64,000 nucleotides of DNA from Rhodobium gokarnense (GCF_025961475.1 NZ_JAOQNS010000003.1:382501-446500), one strand, 5' to 3'. Shown: positions 43,567 through 52,924, counted from the first letter of the stretch. Numbers and translations: made by a program. The notes: generated by a model from the letters alone, not told the origin.

Positions 43567-45342
43567 ATGACCACCGACCAGATCATCCTGTTCAGCCTGT
43601 TCGGGCTCGTCTTTACGATGCTCCTATGGGGCAGGTTCCGCTACGACCTCGTCGCCTTCGTCGCGCTGCTGGCCGGGCTCGTGCTCGGCGTCGTGCCGAA
43701 GGAAGCGGCGTTTTCCGGCTTTGGCCATCCGGCGACCATCATCGTCGCCCTGGTGCTCGTCGTCTCGCGCGGCCTCGTCGTCTCCGGCGCCGTGGAAATG
43801 CTGACCGGCAAGCTGATCGATGCGGGACGAAGCCTCTCCGCCCACATCGCCGTCATGGCCGGCCTCGGCGGTGCGCTGTCGGCCGTCATGAACAATGTCG
43901 CCGCCCTCGCGCTCCTGATGCCGGTCGACCTCAACGCCGCCGCCAAGGCCGAACGCAGCCCGGGCCTCACCCTGATGCCGCTCGCCTTTGCCACCATCCT
44001 CGGCGGCCTCGTCACGCTGATCGGCACGCCGCCCAACATCATCGTCGCCCAGTTCCGCGACCGGGCGCTCGGCAGCCCCTACCACATGTTCGATTTCGCC
44101 CCCGTCGGCCTTGCCTGCGCCGTCGTCGGCATCGCCTTCGTCGCCCTTGTCGGCTGGCGCCTGATCCCGCAGGACAAGAACGCCGGCAACGCGGTCAAGG
44201 AGCTGTTCGACGTCAAGGGCTACATCTCCGAACTGGTCGTCGGCGAGAAATCGAAGCCCGTCGGCATGAAGGTCTCCGAGCTGGACGAGGTGGCGATCGA
44301 GACCGACACGGAGATCCTCGGCCTGGTGCGGGGCGGCCAGCGCATGGCCGGACTTGCCCGCCGGGTCGAGATCCAGGCCGGAGACATCCTGGTCGTGGAG
44401 GCCAAGCCCGACGCGCTCGACCAGTTCGCCTCCAAGCTGAAGCTGGAGTTCCAGGGCGAGGAAAAGCACCGCAGCGCCGAGGGCGGCGGCATGAACCTGA
44501 TGGAAGTGGTGGTGCCGCGCGACGCGCGCATCGCCGGCCGCTCGGCCATGTCCATGCGGCTCCTCTACCGCCATGGCGTGACCCTCCTCGGCGTCTCGCG
44601 CTCCGGCAAGCGGTTTTCCGAAAGCTTGCGCAAACTGACCATCCGGCCCGGCGACGTGCTCCTGCTGCTCGGACCGGAAGAACGGCTATCCAATGTCGTG
44701 GAATGGCTCGGCGTCCTGCCGCTCGCCGAGCGCGACCTGCAGATCACCCGCTCCGACCGGGCCTGGCCGGCGATCGCGCTCTTTGCCGGCGCCGTCGCCC
44801 TCGCCTCCTTCGGCCTCCTCTACCTGCCCGTTGCCCTGGCGATTGTCGTGGCCGCCTATGTGGCCTTCGACATCGTGCCGATCCGCCAGGTCTACGACCA
44901 CATCGAATGGCCGGTGGTCGTGCTGCTCGGCTCCATGATCCCGCTCGGCGCGGCGCTGGAGACCGCCGGCGGCACGGCGCTGATCGGCAAGGGCATTGTC
45001 AGCCTGACCGAGGGCTACGGCCCGACGGTGACGCTCACCTTGCTGATGATCGTGACCATGACCCTGTCGGACGTCCTCAACAACACGGCGACAACGGTGG
45101 TCGCCGCGCCGATCGCCGTCGACATCGCCGGGCGCATGGGCACCAATGCCGATCCGTTCCTGATGGCCGTCGCCGTCGCCGCCTCCTGCGCCTTCCTCAC
45201 CCCCATCGGCCACAAGAACAACACCCTCATCCTCGGCCCCGGCGGCTACGCCTTCGGCGACTACTGGCGCATGGGTCTGCCGCTGGAACTCATCGTCGTC
45301 GCCGTGGCGGTACCGATGATCCTGTTGGTCTGGCCGTTTTGA
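43567..45342 (+). CDS. SLC13-family permease with RCK/TrkA_C domains
   Basis: 591 residues. It has about five to six helices (1-200), a central soluble insertion with two TrkA_C-type regulatory domains (about 215-395, GDILVVEAKPDAL and GDVLLLLGPEERL), then more helices (about 400-590). The paired motifs GTPPNIIVAQ and NNTATTVVAAPIA are the substrate/Na+ sites of divalent anion:sodium symporters. Likely sulfate or dicarboxylate uptake at the inner membrane. A GAGG site precedes the ATG. It stands alone between two inverted copies of a repeat. Confidence 0.88.
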   Translation: MTTDQIILFSLFGLVFTMLLWGRFRYDLVAFVALLAGLVLGVVPKEAAFSGFGHPATIIVALVLVVSRGLVVSGAVEMLTGKLIDAGRSLSAHIAVMAGLGGALSAVMNNVAALALLMPVDLNAAAKAERSPGLTLMPLAFATILGGLVTLIGTPPNIIVAQFRDRALGSPYHMFDFAPVGLACAVVGIAFVALVGWRLIPQDKNAGNAVKELFDVKGYISELVVGEKSKPVGMKVSELDEVAIETDTEILGLVRGGQRMAGLARRVEIQAGDILVVEAKPDALDQFASKLKLEFQGEEKHRSAEGGGMNLMEVVVPRDARIAGRSAMSMRLLYRHGVTLLGVSRSGKRFSESLRKLTIRPGDVLLLLGPEERLSNVVEWLGVLPLAERDLQITRSDRAWPAIALFAGAVALASFGLLYLPVALAIVVAAYVAFDIVPIRQVYDHIEWPVVVLLGSMIPLGAALETAGGTALIGKGIVSLTEGYGPTVTLTLLMIVTMTLSDVLNNTATTVVAAPIAVDIAGRMGTNADPFLMAVAVAASCAFLTPIGHKNNTLILGPGGYAFGDYWRMGLPLELIVVAVAVPMILLVWPF

Positions 45343-45392
45343 GGAGGGTGGAGCGGTGCGTTCTGGGAAACTGCGCTCGCGATCCCCTCTCC

Positions 45393-45572
45393 CGTCATCC
45401 CGGGCGAGCGAAGCGAGACCCGGGACCCAATGCCCCTATCGACACGGGCAGCCCTTCCCGGGTCTTGGCATGGCCGATGTCCACGCGATCTTCTCGTTCC
45501 AACACGTCCGGCATCCCGTATGGACAAGGGCAATAGGCCCCGGCTCTCCGCTTCGCTGCGGCCGGGGTGACG
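45393..45572. repeat. ~170-bp long-dyad element, copy B (inverted)
   Basis: Outer arms CGTCATCCCGGGC and GCCGGGGTGACG. Its reverse complement follows copy A almost throughout, sharing GGGGCCTATTG, GGGATGCCGG, TCGGCCATGCC and GTGTCGATA-like blocks in the same order with scattered substitutions. The arms also carry GAGCGAAGCGAGACCCGGG, a common motif of such elements. It is 50 bp after the permease stop and could also fold as a terminator-like structure. Confidence 0.85.
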
Positions 45573-45633
45573 GCTGAGGTTCTGGCGGACGGGTGGGCAT
45601 CGCATTAAGCGCTGCGCCTATCGGCAACGCCGG

Positions 45634-45720
45634 CTGGATTGCCGCGCTCGCTTCGCTCGCTCGCAATGACACTGAGAACATTGAAAAAACCGTCATCGCG
45701 AGCGCAGCGAAGCGATCCAG
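45634..45720. repeat. Second family of palindromic repeat (GATTGC/CAATGAC type)
   Basis: The left arm (CTGGATTGCCGCGCTCGCTT...CTCGCAATGAC) and right arm (GTCATCGCGAGCGCAGCGAAGCGATCCAG) are near-complementary over about 30 bp around a short AT-rich loop. The pattern of GGATTGC, GCTTCGCTC and GCAATGAC is another dispersed alphaproteobacterial repeat type. The stretch to 45800 has no gene. Confidence 0.8.
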
Positions 45721-45805
45721 AGCGGCGGTTGCCAAGCACGCTCGCGCCGGAAGATGTGCCAGACGTCGCCACGCGGCGACCAACCCGAATCTCCACGCCA
45801 AAGCA

Positions 45806-45842
45806 AAGGGCGCCAAACCGGCGCCCTTCATCATCGTCGACC
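45806..45842 (-). terminator. Terminator of the L,D-transpeptidase gene
   Basis: A 9-bp stem AAGGGCGCC / GGCGCCCTT with a 5-nt loop (45806-45828), placed 28 bp after the minus-strand stop at 45856. Read on the minus strand it is followed by TGCTTTGG. It lacks a long U-tract, so strength is uncertain. Confidence 0.55.
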
Positions 45843-45855
45843 CTGTCGCGGCACC

Positions 45856-47199
45856 CTACCCGCCGATGCGCAGCCAGCTCGGCAGCACCGAGTCGTCCTT
45901 GTCCTGCGGAGCGGCCGCGGCAGGCTTTGCGGTCGGCACACTGGGCTCGCCGGAACCTGCCGACGAAACCTCCGCCGGCGGCACGGGAGTGCCGGCCTTC
46001 GCCGTCTCGGTCCCGGCCTCTTGCGTCCCCGATTCCGGCGCGGCCGCAGCATCCCCTTCAGCCGGCGTGCCCTTATCCCCGAAAATGCCGCCGAAGAACG
46101 AGCCGACGCCGCTCTCGCGTTCCGACCTCAGGGCCATGGTGCTGCCGGGCTTGGGCGCCGGCACGTCGGCCTGCTGCGTCGCACTACCGGCGGCCACCAG
46201 GGCACCAGTCGGAGCCGGATCGCGGTCATCCACGGAGCCTGCCTCGGCGATCGCGGCGCCCTCGGACCCCTTCTTGGCGCCCAGCACCTCGGCCAGCATC
46301 TTCTGGCGCTTTTCCCATTCTTCCTTGCGCCGCGCCTCTTCTTCCAGCCGGGCGACGATCTCCAGCGTCTTGGCCTCGTCCTTCTTCTGCTTGGAGGCGA
46401 CCGCGGTCGCCAGGTGCGGCGGCACCGTATAGTCCGGGCAGGCGGCGCGGGCGTTGAAGTGGAGGCTGTCGTTCTCCGAGACCGCATTGAAGACGTAGCG
46501 CTTGCCGCAATAGTCGATCTTCGGCGGCTGATGCGCGATCTCGAAGTGGTCGTAGCCCTCCTTCAGCATCAGCCAGAAATCCATGTTCGGATCGTCGTGG
46601 TGCTTGGCCAGGTTCTCCGGCGTCATGCGGAACGGCAAGGCCTGCACCTGGAACGCCCGCTGGCCGCCCTTGAACGCATCGCGCGCCAGCGCATAGATCT
46701 CCGCGATCTGCGCGTCCTCCATGGCGTAGCAGCCGCGCGAGGAGCAGGCGCCGTGCACCATCAGATGCGAGCCGGTGCGCCCGTGCGCCCGGTCATAGGC
46801 GTTCGGAAAGCCGAGATTGAAGGAAAGATAGTAGTCCGAATTGGGGTTCATCTGTGCCGGATAGATCTCGTAGAAGCCCTCCGGCGCCTGCCGGTCGCCT
46901 TCCTTGAACTTCGGCCCGAGCTTTCCGGACCAGGCGCAGATCTGGTAGGTCTTGAGGAGCGCGAAGCGGCCGGTCTTCTTCTCCTTCCAGACCTCAAGGG
47001 TGTTCTCCTCCTTGAAGATCCGCACAAGGATCGGCGAATAGAGGGACATGTTGAGATCGTTGATCTTGCCCCGCATTTCCGCGCTCAAGGGCTGCAGATG
47101 CTTGTTCGAGCCATAGCCGATCTGGTCTGGCTGGCAGGCGGCGAGCACCAGGACGGTCGCTGCCGCAGCAAGAAGACGCAACATTTTGGTCGAAACCAT
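45856..47199 (-). CDS. Murein L,D-transpeptidase family lipoprotein
   Basis: 447 residues from an ATG close to GGAAGGA. Lipobox LAAC about residue 20. The YkuD-like domain (about 50-185) has the catalytic motif HGACSSRGCYAM (His and Cys). A family-specific middle region (FWLMLKEGYDHFEIAHQPPKIDYCGKRYVFNA), a charged coiled coil (about 275-310) and a long disordered Ala/Pro/Gly tail follow. It resembles YafK-type enzymes, which in E. coli cleave the lipoprotein-murein bond. A cell-wall role in the periplasm is likely; the exact bond is unknown. Confidence 0.85.
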   Translation of the reverse strand: MVSTKMLRLLAAAATVLVLAACQPDQIGYGSNKHLQPLSAEMRGKINDLNMSLYSPILVRIFKEENTLEVWKEKKTGRFALLKTYQICAWSGKLGPKFKEGDRQAPEGFYEIYPAQMNPNSDYYLSFNLGFPNAYDRAHGRTGSHLMVHGACSSRGCYAMEDAQIAEIYALARDAFKGGQRAFQVQALPFRMTPENLAKHHDDPNMDFWLMLKEGYDHFEIAHQPPKIDYCGKRYVFNAVSENDSLHFNARAACPDYTVPPHLATAVASKQKKDEAKTLEIVARLEEEARRKEEWEKRQKMLAEVLGAKKGSEGAAIAEAGSVDDRDPAPTGALVAAGSATQQADVPAPKPGSTMALRSERESGVGSFFGGIFGDKGTPAEGDAAAAPESGTQEAGTETAKAGTPVPPAEVSSAGSGEPSVPTAKPAAAAPQDKDDSVLPSWLRIGG

Positions 47200-47419
47200 T
47201 CCTTCCAGTCCCTGAACCAGAACGGCAAAAGCCGTCCGACCCCCAGGTGCTACCCCAAAGTCGCTACCCTTTGCGCTACCCTGGCGCAATCCTCGCCGAC
47301 GAGCCTAGGCCCGGCGCGTTGACGCGACGTTAACCGTCACGCCATGCGTAAGGGCCGCCGGCGCCGGTCGGGCGCAGCGGGCATCTTTCATCAAAAGATT
47401 CCGGCGTTTCCGTGACTTG

Positions 47420-48373
47420 TCAAAGCTCGCGGCCGATGCGCAGGAATTTTTCCCGGCGCATGCGCACCAGTTCCTGCTTGCTCTGGCCCTTAAGCGCCCG
47501 CAGCGCCGAATGGATCGCCGCACCGGCATCGTCGATGATTTTTTCGTGATCCCGGTGCGCGCCGCCGAGCGGCTCGGCGATGATGTCGTCGATGATGCCG
47601 AGCTTCAGGAGATCCTGGGCGGTGATCTTCATATTGCTGGCGGCGTCCTGGGCCCGCGACGAATCCCGCCACAGGATCGAGGCCGCGCCCTCCGGCGAGA
47701 TCACGCTGTAGATCGAGTGCTCCAGCATCAAGACCCGGTTGGCGGTGGCGATCGCGATCGCCCCGCCCGAGCCGCCCTCGCCGATGACGACGGAAACGTT
47801 CGGCACCCCGAGCGCCAGGCACGCCTCGGTCGAGCGGGCGATCGCCTCGGCCTGGCCGCGCTCTTCGGCACCGATGCCGGGATAGGCGCCGGCGGTGTCG
47901 ACGAAGGTGATGACCGGCAGGTTGAAGCGTTCGGCCAGCTCCATGATCCTGACCGCCTTGCGGTAGCCCTCCGGGCGCACCATGCCGAAATTGTGGTGCA
48001 GCCGCGACTTAGTGTCGGATCCCTTTTCCTGGCCGAGAACGGCGACCGGAATGTCCCGGAACTTGCCCATGCCGGCGACGATGGCGTGGTCCTCGGCATA
48101 TTTGCGGTCGCCGCCGAGCGGCACGAAATCCTTGATCAGCCGGTTGATGTAGTCGACCGCGTGCGGCCGGTCCGGATGCCGGGCGACCTGGGTCTTCTGC
48201 CACGGCGTCAGCTTGGCATAGAGGTCGGTCAGCGCCTGCAGCGCCTTCGCCTCCAGCTTGGTGACCTCTTCGGTGGTGTCGACCGAGGCATCGTCCGAGG
48301 CGATCGCCCTCAGCTCCTGGACCTTGCCTTCAAGATCGGCGACCGGTTTTTCGAATTCGAGGTAGTTGTGCAT
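47420..48373 (-). CDS. accA: Acetyl-CoA carboxylase carboxyltransferase subunit alpha
   Basis: 317 residues, standard length. It begins with [22 protein letters not shown] and carries the family blocks [66 protein letters not shown] and [40 protein letters not shown]. With AccD (not in the window) it transfers the carboxyl from biotin to acetyl-CoA, the first step of fatty acid synthesis. Confidence 0.97.
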   Translation of the reverse strand: MHNYLEFEKPVADLEGKVQELRAIASDDASVDTTEEVTKLEAKALQALTDLYAKLTPWQKTQVARHPDRPHAVDYINRLIKDFVPLGGDRKYAEDHAIVAGMGKFRDIPVAVLGQEKGSDTKSRLHHNFGMVRPEGYRKAVRIMELAERFNLPVITFVDTAGAYPGIGAEERGQAEAIARSTEACLALGVPNVSVVIGEGGSGGAIAIATANRVLMLEHSIYSVISPEGAASILWRDSSRAQDAASNMKITAQDLLKLGIIDDIIAEPLGGAHRDHEKIIDDAGAAIHSALRALKGQSKQELVRMRREKFLRIGREL

Positions 48374-48521
48374 ACGGAACCATTGTCAGCAGGGAACGGG
48401 ACGGGAGGCGCAGTCCCCCGGACCTTTCGGGGTTTTCCCACAGGCCCGATTTTGCGGCGCGACACTGGCGCCGGGGCGCAAAACTGTCAAGTCTCACGGA
48501 CGCCGCGGGGGCCGGCGCGTG

Positions 48522-49448
48522 TCAGGGATGGGCGAGCGGATGGTGCTCGTTGACCAGCCGTTTCAGCCGCTCGTCGAGCACATGGGTGTAGATCTGGGTG
48601 GTCGAAATGTCGGCATGGCCGAGGAGTTGCTGCACGATCCGAAGATCGGCGCCGTTCTGGAGGAGATGGCTGGCAAAGGCATGGCGCAGCACATGGGGCG
48701 AAAGGCTCGCCGCGGCAAGGCCGACGCTTACCCCGAAGTCCTTCAAATCGCGGGCGAAGGCCTGCCGGGTGACGTGGCCGCTGCCACCCGAGGAAGAGAA
48801 CAGCCACGGGCTCGGCCGGTCCTTGCCGAGCTCCTTGCGAAGCGACGCATAGTCCCGCATCGCCTGGCGCGCGGCATTGGACAGCGGCACCAGCCGCTCG
48901 CGCCCGCCCTTGCCGCGCACGGTGATGGCGCGGTTGTCGCCGGCAACCGCCGAGGCCGGCAGGCTGACCAGTTCGGAAACGCGCAGGCCCGTCGCGTAGA
49001 GCACCTCAAGCAGCGCGTAGAAGCGCTGGCTGCGCAGCCGCTGGGCATCGGTCGTGCCGGTGCCGGCCCGGCTCTTTGCGGCATCGATCAGCCGGCCCAC
49101 ATCGGCCTCCGACAGGATCTTCGGCAACGGCCGCTGCCGCTTCGGGCTGTCGACCTTGCCGGTCGGGTCGTCGCCGCGCAGCCCCTCGCCATAGAGGAAG
49201 CGATAGAACTGGCGCAGCGCCGAAAGCCGCCGCGCCTGGGAGCTGGCGGCAAAGCCGCGTTTCGCCAGCGCGTTCATATACGCGCTGACATCGTCGGCGG
49301 ACGCGCCTTCGAGATCGCTGCCGCGGTCGTTCAGGAATTCGGAGAAATCGGCAAGGTCGCGGCGATAGCCGTCGAGCGTGTTGTCGGCGGCGCCGCGTTC
49401 CACGGCCATGACTTCCAGGAAGCTTTCAAGGTGCTGCCAGCCGGCCAT
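48522..49448 (-). CDS. xerD: Tyrosine recombinase XerD
   Basis: 308 residues. The N-terminal SAM-like core-binding domain (about 1-95) is followed by the catalytic domain with Arg in [13 protein letters not shown], then H252, R255 (HVLRHAF), H278 (LLGHADIS) and Y287 (TQIYTH). With XerC it resolves chromosome dimers at dif during division. Its housekeeping position, divergent from aroK, argues against a mobile-element integrase. An AAGGGG ribosome site lies at the end of the tiny gene upstream. Confidence 0.94.
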   Translation of the reverse strand: MAGWQHLESFLEVMAVERGAADNTLDGYRRDLADFSEFLNDRGSDLEGASADDVSAYMNALAKRGFAASSQARRLSALRQFYRFLYGEGLRGDDPTGKVDSPKRQRPLPKILSEADVGRLIDAAKSRAGTGTTDAQRLRSQRFYALLEVLYATGLRVSELVSLPASAVAGDNRAITVRGKGGRERLVPLSNAARQAMRDYASLRKELGKDRPSPWLFSSSGGSGHVTRQAFARDLKDFGVSVGLAAASLSPHVLRHAFASHLLQNGADLRIVQQLLGHADISTTQIYTHVLDERLKRLVNEHHPLAHP

Positions 49449-49453
49449 GCCCC

Positions 49454-49597
49454 TTACCTGTTGAACCGGTCATCCGAGATCGGATAGCTCATCTGCCGCG
49501 TTGCCGGGTCGACATAGGTGACGAGCGCGAACATCGTCCCGTAGGCGATGGACGCCAGAATGACCAGAACAGCTATATAGCGTGTTAATGTCGGCAT
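49454..49597 (-). CDS. 47-residue membrane protein upstream of xerD
   Basis: Read by eye on the minus strand: ATG, then [40 protein letters not shown] and DDRFNR before TAA. It has one transmembrane helix (about 7-28) and a short polar tail. The stop is 5 bp before the xerD start, so the two are almost certainly co-transcribed. It is too short for usual gene-length cut-offs. I recall similar short proteins in this position in Rhizobiales, but no function is known. Confidence 0.65.
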   Translation of the reverse strand: MPTLTRYIAVLVILASIAYGTMFALVTYVDPATRQMSYPISDDRFNR

Positions 49598-49764
49598 GGG
49601 AGGCGGGCCGTTGACGGGATACAGCGCAAAAACAGGTCTTCGCCCCTATGTCGACCATGCCGCCGCCAAGTGCAAGGGGCTTGGCGTGCGGGCGAAAGTC
49701 TTGACAGTCATGATTTTCATGGGCTCAAACGTCGAGGAAGCGGGCGCCGGCAACCGCCGCGCGT

Positions 49765-49820
49765 GAGCGGCCAGAACCGAACGGCCAGAGCCGAACGGCC
49801 AGAGCCGAGCGACCAGCAAC
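49765..49820 (+). repeat. 14-bp tandem repeats in the aroK leader
   Basis: Four consecutive 14-bp units: GAGCGGCCAGAACC, GAACGGCCAGAGCC (twice, identical) and a degenerate GAGCGACCAGCAAC. They end 18 bp before the aroK ATG. A 14-bp unit is not a multiple of three, which fits non-coding leader DNA. Confidence 0.8.
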
Positions 49821-49837
49821 ACGATCCGGACCGGAGC

Positions 49838-50434
49838 ATGGGCACCGACGCAACGACAGCACCGCCGAGTACCGAAGCCGCCGCGATCCGCGACGGCCTC
49901 GGCGCGCGTTCCGTCGTGCTGGTCGGCATGATGGGCGCCGGCAAGACCTCGATCGGCCGGCGCCTCGCCACCGCCCTCGGCCTTGCCTTCGTCGACGCCG
50001 ACGCGGAGATCGAAAGCGCCGCGAACAAGACCATCCCGGAGCTTTTTGCCGAGCACGGCGAGGCCTATTTCCGCAGCGGCGAGCGCCGGGTCATCGCCCG
50101 CCTCCTCGGCGAGGGCCCGCAGGTGCTGGCGACCGGCGGCGGCGCCTTCATGGATGCCGAGACGCGGGCGGCGATCGCCGAGGGCGGCATCTCGGTCTGG
50201 CTGAAGGCCGAGTTCCCGGTGCTGATGGAGCGCGTGCGCCGCAAGTCGCACCGCCCGCTGCTCAAGGATCCGGACCCGGAGGGCGTCATGAAACGGCTGC
50301 TTTCGGAGCGCAATCCGGTCTATGCGACCGCCGACATCACGCTTCATTCCCGCGACGTCACCCACGAGACCATCGTCGCGGAGGGCCTTGCCGCCCTCAC
50401 CCAGTATCTTTCCAACGAGGACCGCCCGACATGA
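49838..50434 (+). CDS. aroK: Shikimate kinase
   Basis: 198 residues from the ATG after CCGGAG. The frame stays open upstream, so an N-terminal extension cannot be ruled out. Walker A GMMGAGKTSIGRRLA, shikimate-binding DADAEIE, the ATGGGAF loop and the lid RKSHRPLL are all present. The first ~25 residues form an Ala/Thr-rich tail common in Rhizobiales. It phosphorylates shikimate in aromatic amino acid synthesis. The stop overlaps the aroB start (ATGA). Confidence 0.93.
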   Translation: MGTDATTAPPSTEAAAIRDGLGARSVVLVGMMGAGKTSIGRRLATALGLAFVDADAEIESAANKTIPELFAEHGEAYFRSGERRVIARLLGEGPQVLATGGGAFMDAETRAAIAEGGISVWLKAEFPVLMERVRRKSHRPLLKDPDPEGVMKRLLSERNPVYATADITLHSRDVTHETIVAEGLAALTQYLSNEDRPT

Positions 50435-51570
50435 CCGCCCCCCTCGCCGCCAGTGTGGCGGCGGCTGAAGACACCGTGACGGTCGCGCTCGGCGAACGCT
50501 CCTACGACATCCTCATCGGCGACGGCCTGATCCACCGCGCGGGCGCAGAGGTCGCCGCCCGCCTGCCGGGCGCGCGCGCCGTCATCATCACCGACGAAAA
50601 TGTCGCCGGCCTGCACCTTGCGGCCCTGCGCGAGAGCCTTGCCGACGCCGGCATCGAGAACGAGGTGCTGACCGTCGCCCCAGGCGAGGCCTCCAAGAGC
50701 TTCTCCGTCTACCAGGATCTCGTCGGCCACGTGCTGGAAGCGCGGCTTGAGCGCGGCGATGTGGTGGTCGCGCTCGGCGGCGGCGTCGTCGGCGACCTCG
50801 CCGGCTTCGTCGCGGCGACCGTCAGGCGCGGCATGCAATTCGTCCAGGTGCCGACCACCCTGCTCGCCCAGGTGGACTCCTCGGTCGGCGGCAAGACCGG
50901 CATCAACGCACCCCAGGGAAAAAACCTCGTCGGCGCCTTCTACCAGCCCGCCCTGGTCGTTGCCGACACGGCATCCCTTTCCACCCTGCCGCCGCGCCAG
51001 TTCGCGTCGGGCTATGCCGAGGTCGCCAAATACGGCCTCATCGACGATCCGAAATTCTTCGGCTGGCTGGAGCGCGACCGCGAGGCGGTGTTCGCCGGCG
51101 GCCAGGCGCGGATTTCGGCGATCGCCACGAGCTGCAAGGCCAAGGCCCGGGTCGTCGCCGCCGACGAGCGCGAGGGCGGCGTCCGGGCCCTCCTCAATCT
51201 CGGCCACACCTTCGGCCACGCCCTTGAAGGCGCGACGGGCTTTTCCGACCGCCTGTTCCACGGCGAGGGCGTTGCCGTCGGCATGTGCCAGGCGTTCCGG
51301 TTCTCCGTCAGGATGGGCCTTTGTTCACCTGGCGATGCGGACCGCGTCGAGGCGCATCTGAAGGCGGCCGGCTTGCCGACCCGCATTTCCGACATCCCCG
51401 GCGACGTCCTTGCCGTCGAACGGCTGATGACCCTGATTGCCCAGGACAAGAAGGTGACGCGCGGCACGCTCACCTTCGTCCTTGCCCGCGGCATCGGCAA
51501 GTCGTTCATCGCCCGCGACATTGCCGCCGACGACGTCGCCGCCTTCCTCGTCGAAGAGCTCAAGAAATGA
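50431..51570 (+). CDS. aroB: 3-dehydroquinate synthase
   Basis: 379 residues. NAD-binding GGGVVGDLAGFVAATVRRG, the PTTLLAQVDSSVGGKTGIN block, and zinc ligands in GYAEVAKYGLI, LNLGHTFGHALE and FHGEGVAVGM. It converts DAHP to 3-dehydroquinate, the second shikimate step. Coupled to aroK upstream and to the CorC-like gene downstream through ATGA overlaps. Confidence 0.95.
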   Translation: MTAPLAASVAAAEDTVTVALGERSYDILIGDGLIHRAGAEVAARLPGARAVIITDENVAGLHLAALRESLADAGIENEVLTVAPGEASKSFSVYQDLVGHVLEARLERGDVVVALGGGVVGDLAGFVAATVRRGMQFVQVPTTLLAQVDSSVGGKTGINAPQGKNLVGAFYQPALVVADTASLSTLPPRQFASGYAEVAKYGLIDDPKFFGWLERDREAVFAGGQARISAIATSCKAKARVVAADEREGGVRALLNLGHTFGHALEGATGFSDRLFHGEGVAVGMCQAFRFSVRMGLCSPGDADRVEAHLKAAGLPTRISDIPGDVLAVERLMTLIAQDKKVTRGTLTFVLARGIGKSFIARDIAADDVAAFLVEELKK

Positions 51571-52844
51571 CCGACATTGCCCTGTGGCTGATGATTGGCG
51601 GGATCTTCGCGCTGCTGATCCTCTCGGCCTTTTTCTCAGGCTCCGAGACGGCGCTGACGGCCGCCTCCCGCGCGCGAATGCACCAGCTCGAAAAGACCGG
51701 CGACCGGCGCGCGGAGATCGTATCCAGGCTGATCGCCACCCGCGAGCGCCTGATCGGCGCGCTGCTTCTCGGCAACAACCTCGTCAACATCCTCGCCTCG
51801 GCGCTCGCCACCAGCGTCCTCATCACGCTGTTCGGCGATGCCGGCGTTGCCTATGCGACGCTGATCATGACGCTCCTGGTGCTGGTCTTTGCCGAGGTGC
51901 TGCCGAAGACCTGGGCGATCGGCGACCCGGACCGTTTCGCCATCGCGGTCTCACCGCTGGTCCGCATCATCGTCTTTGTGTTCGGACCGCTGATCGCGGG
52001 CATCGAGATTTTCGTTCGCTGGCTGTTGCGTGCCTTCGGCGCCGTCGTCGACGAGAACCAGGCGGTGCTGTCGGCCCGCGAGGAACTGCGCGGCGCCGTC
52101 GACCTGCAGCACCTGGAAGGCGGCCTCATCAAGGCGGAGCGCGACCGGCTCGGCGGCCTCCTCGACCTCTCGGAGCTGGAAGTCTCCGACGTCATGGTCC
52201 ACCGCACCAACATGGAAATGCTGAACGCGGACGATCCGCCGGAAAAGCTGGTTGACGCCATCCTGTCGTCGAGCTTCACGCGGCTGCCGCTGTGGCAGGG
52301 CGAGCAGGAGAACATCGTCGGCGTCATCCACGCCAAGGACCTCCTGCGCTCCCTCGCCGAGGTCCACTGGGACGCCACGAAACTCGACTTCAACGCCGTC
52401 ATCGCCGCGCCCTGGTTCGTGCCCGACACCACCAACCTGCACGACCAGCTCAACGCCTTTTTGCGCAAGAAGACCCATTTCGCCATGGTCGTCGACGAGT
52501 ACGGCGAGGTCATGGGCCTCGTCACGCTTGAAGACATCCTGGAGGAGATCGTCGGCGAGATCTCCGACGAGCACGACGTCGTCGTTGAAGGCGTGCGCCC
52601 GCAGCCGGACGGCTCGGTGCTGGTCGACGGCTCGGTGCCGATCCGCGACCTCAACCGGGTGATGGACTGGGAGCTTCCCGACGAGGAGGCAACGACGATC
52701 GCCGGCCTCGTCATCCACGAGGCCCGGATGATCCCGGAGGAGCGCCAGGCCTTCACATTCTACGGCTTCAAGTTCGTGGTCCTCAGGAAGCTGAAGAACC
52801 GCATCACCCGCCTGCGCATCACCACGGCACCGGCGGAGCAATAG
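51567..52844 (+). CDS. HlyC/CorC (CNNM) family transporter with CBS domains
   Basis: 425 residues. The N-terminal DUF21 membrane domain (about 1-180, FFSGSETALTAASRARMHQL), a tandem CBS pair (about 205-335, VSDVMVHRTNME and MVVDEYGEVMGLVTLEDILEEIVGEI), and a C-terminal CorC_HlyC domain follow. The family exports Mg2+ or Co2+ or regulates divalent ion balance; the haemolysin label is historical. The start overlaps the aroB stop (ATGA), completing an aroK-aroB-corC operon common in Rhizobiales. Confidence 0.9.
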   Translation: MTDIALWLMIGGIFALLILSAFFSGSETALTAASRARMHQLEKTGDRRAEIVSRLIATRERLIGALLLGNNLVNILASALATSVLITLFGDAGVAYATLIMTLLVLVFAEVLPKTWAIGDPDRFAIAVSPLVRIIVFVFGPLIAGIEIFVRWLLRAFGAVVDENQAVLSAREELRGAVDLQHLEGGLIKAERDRLGGLLDLSELEVSDVMVHRTNMEMLNADDPPEKLVDAILSSSFTRLPLWQGEQENIVGVIHAKDLLRSLAEVHWDATKLDFNAVIAAPWFVPDTTNLHDQLNAFLRKKTHFAMVVDEYGEVMGLVTLEDILEEIVGEISDEHDVVVEGVRPQPDGSVLVDGSVPIRDLNRVMDWELPDEEATTIAGLVIHEARMIPEERQAFTFYGFKFVVLRKLKNRITRLRITTAPAEQ

Positions 52845-52856
52845 GGCCGGGCACCG

Positions 52857-52895
52857 TCCAAAAACGCCAAAGGCCCCGCCGGATGGCGAGGCCCT
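52857..52895 (-). terminator. Terminator between corC-like gene and the small exported protein gene
   Basis: The stem GGCCCCGCC / GGCGAGGCC (52872-52893) has one mismatch and a 4-nt loop. On the minus strand it is followed by TTTGGCGTTTTTGG, so it probably ends the minus-strand gene. It may slow plus-strand transcripts too. Confidence 0.6.
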
Positions 52896-52924
52896 CGGTA
52901 CTGGATCTGGCTGGCAGGGGTCGA

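Noticed and set aside
48522-49448. Tyrosine recombinase as evidence for an integrated element
   Set aside because: Sequence and neighbours are those of housekeeping XerD; no attachment-site duplication or phage genes nearby.
49470-49658. A 62-codon minus-strand frame upstream of xerD
   Set aside because: It is another frame of the 47-residue membrane protein, which has a better hydrophobic pattern and is spaced correctly to xerD.
8385-52565. Possible avoidance of AGATCT or RGATCY by the host as a sign of BglII-like activity
   Set aside because: Several AGATCT and GGATCC/RGATCY sites are present (for example near 8385, 46685, 48585 and 52557), so there is no avoidance; methylation would have to protect.
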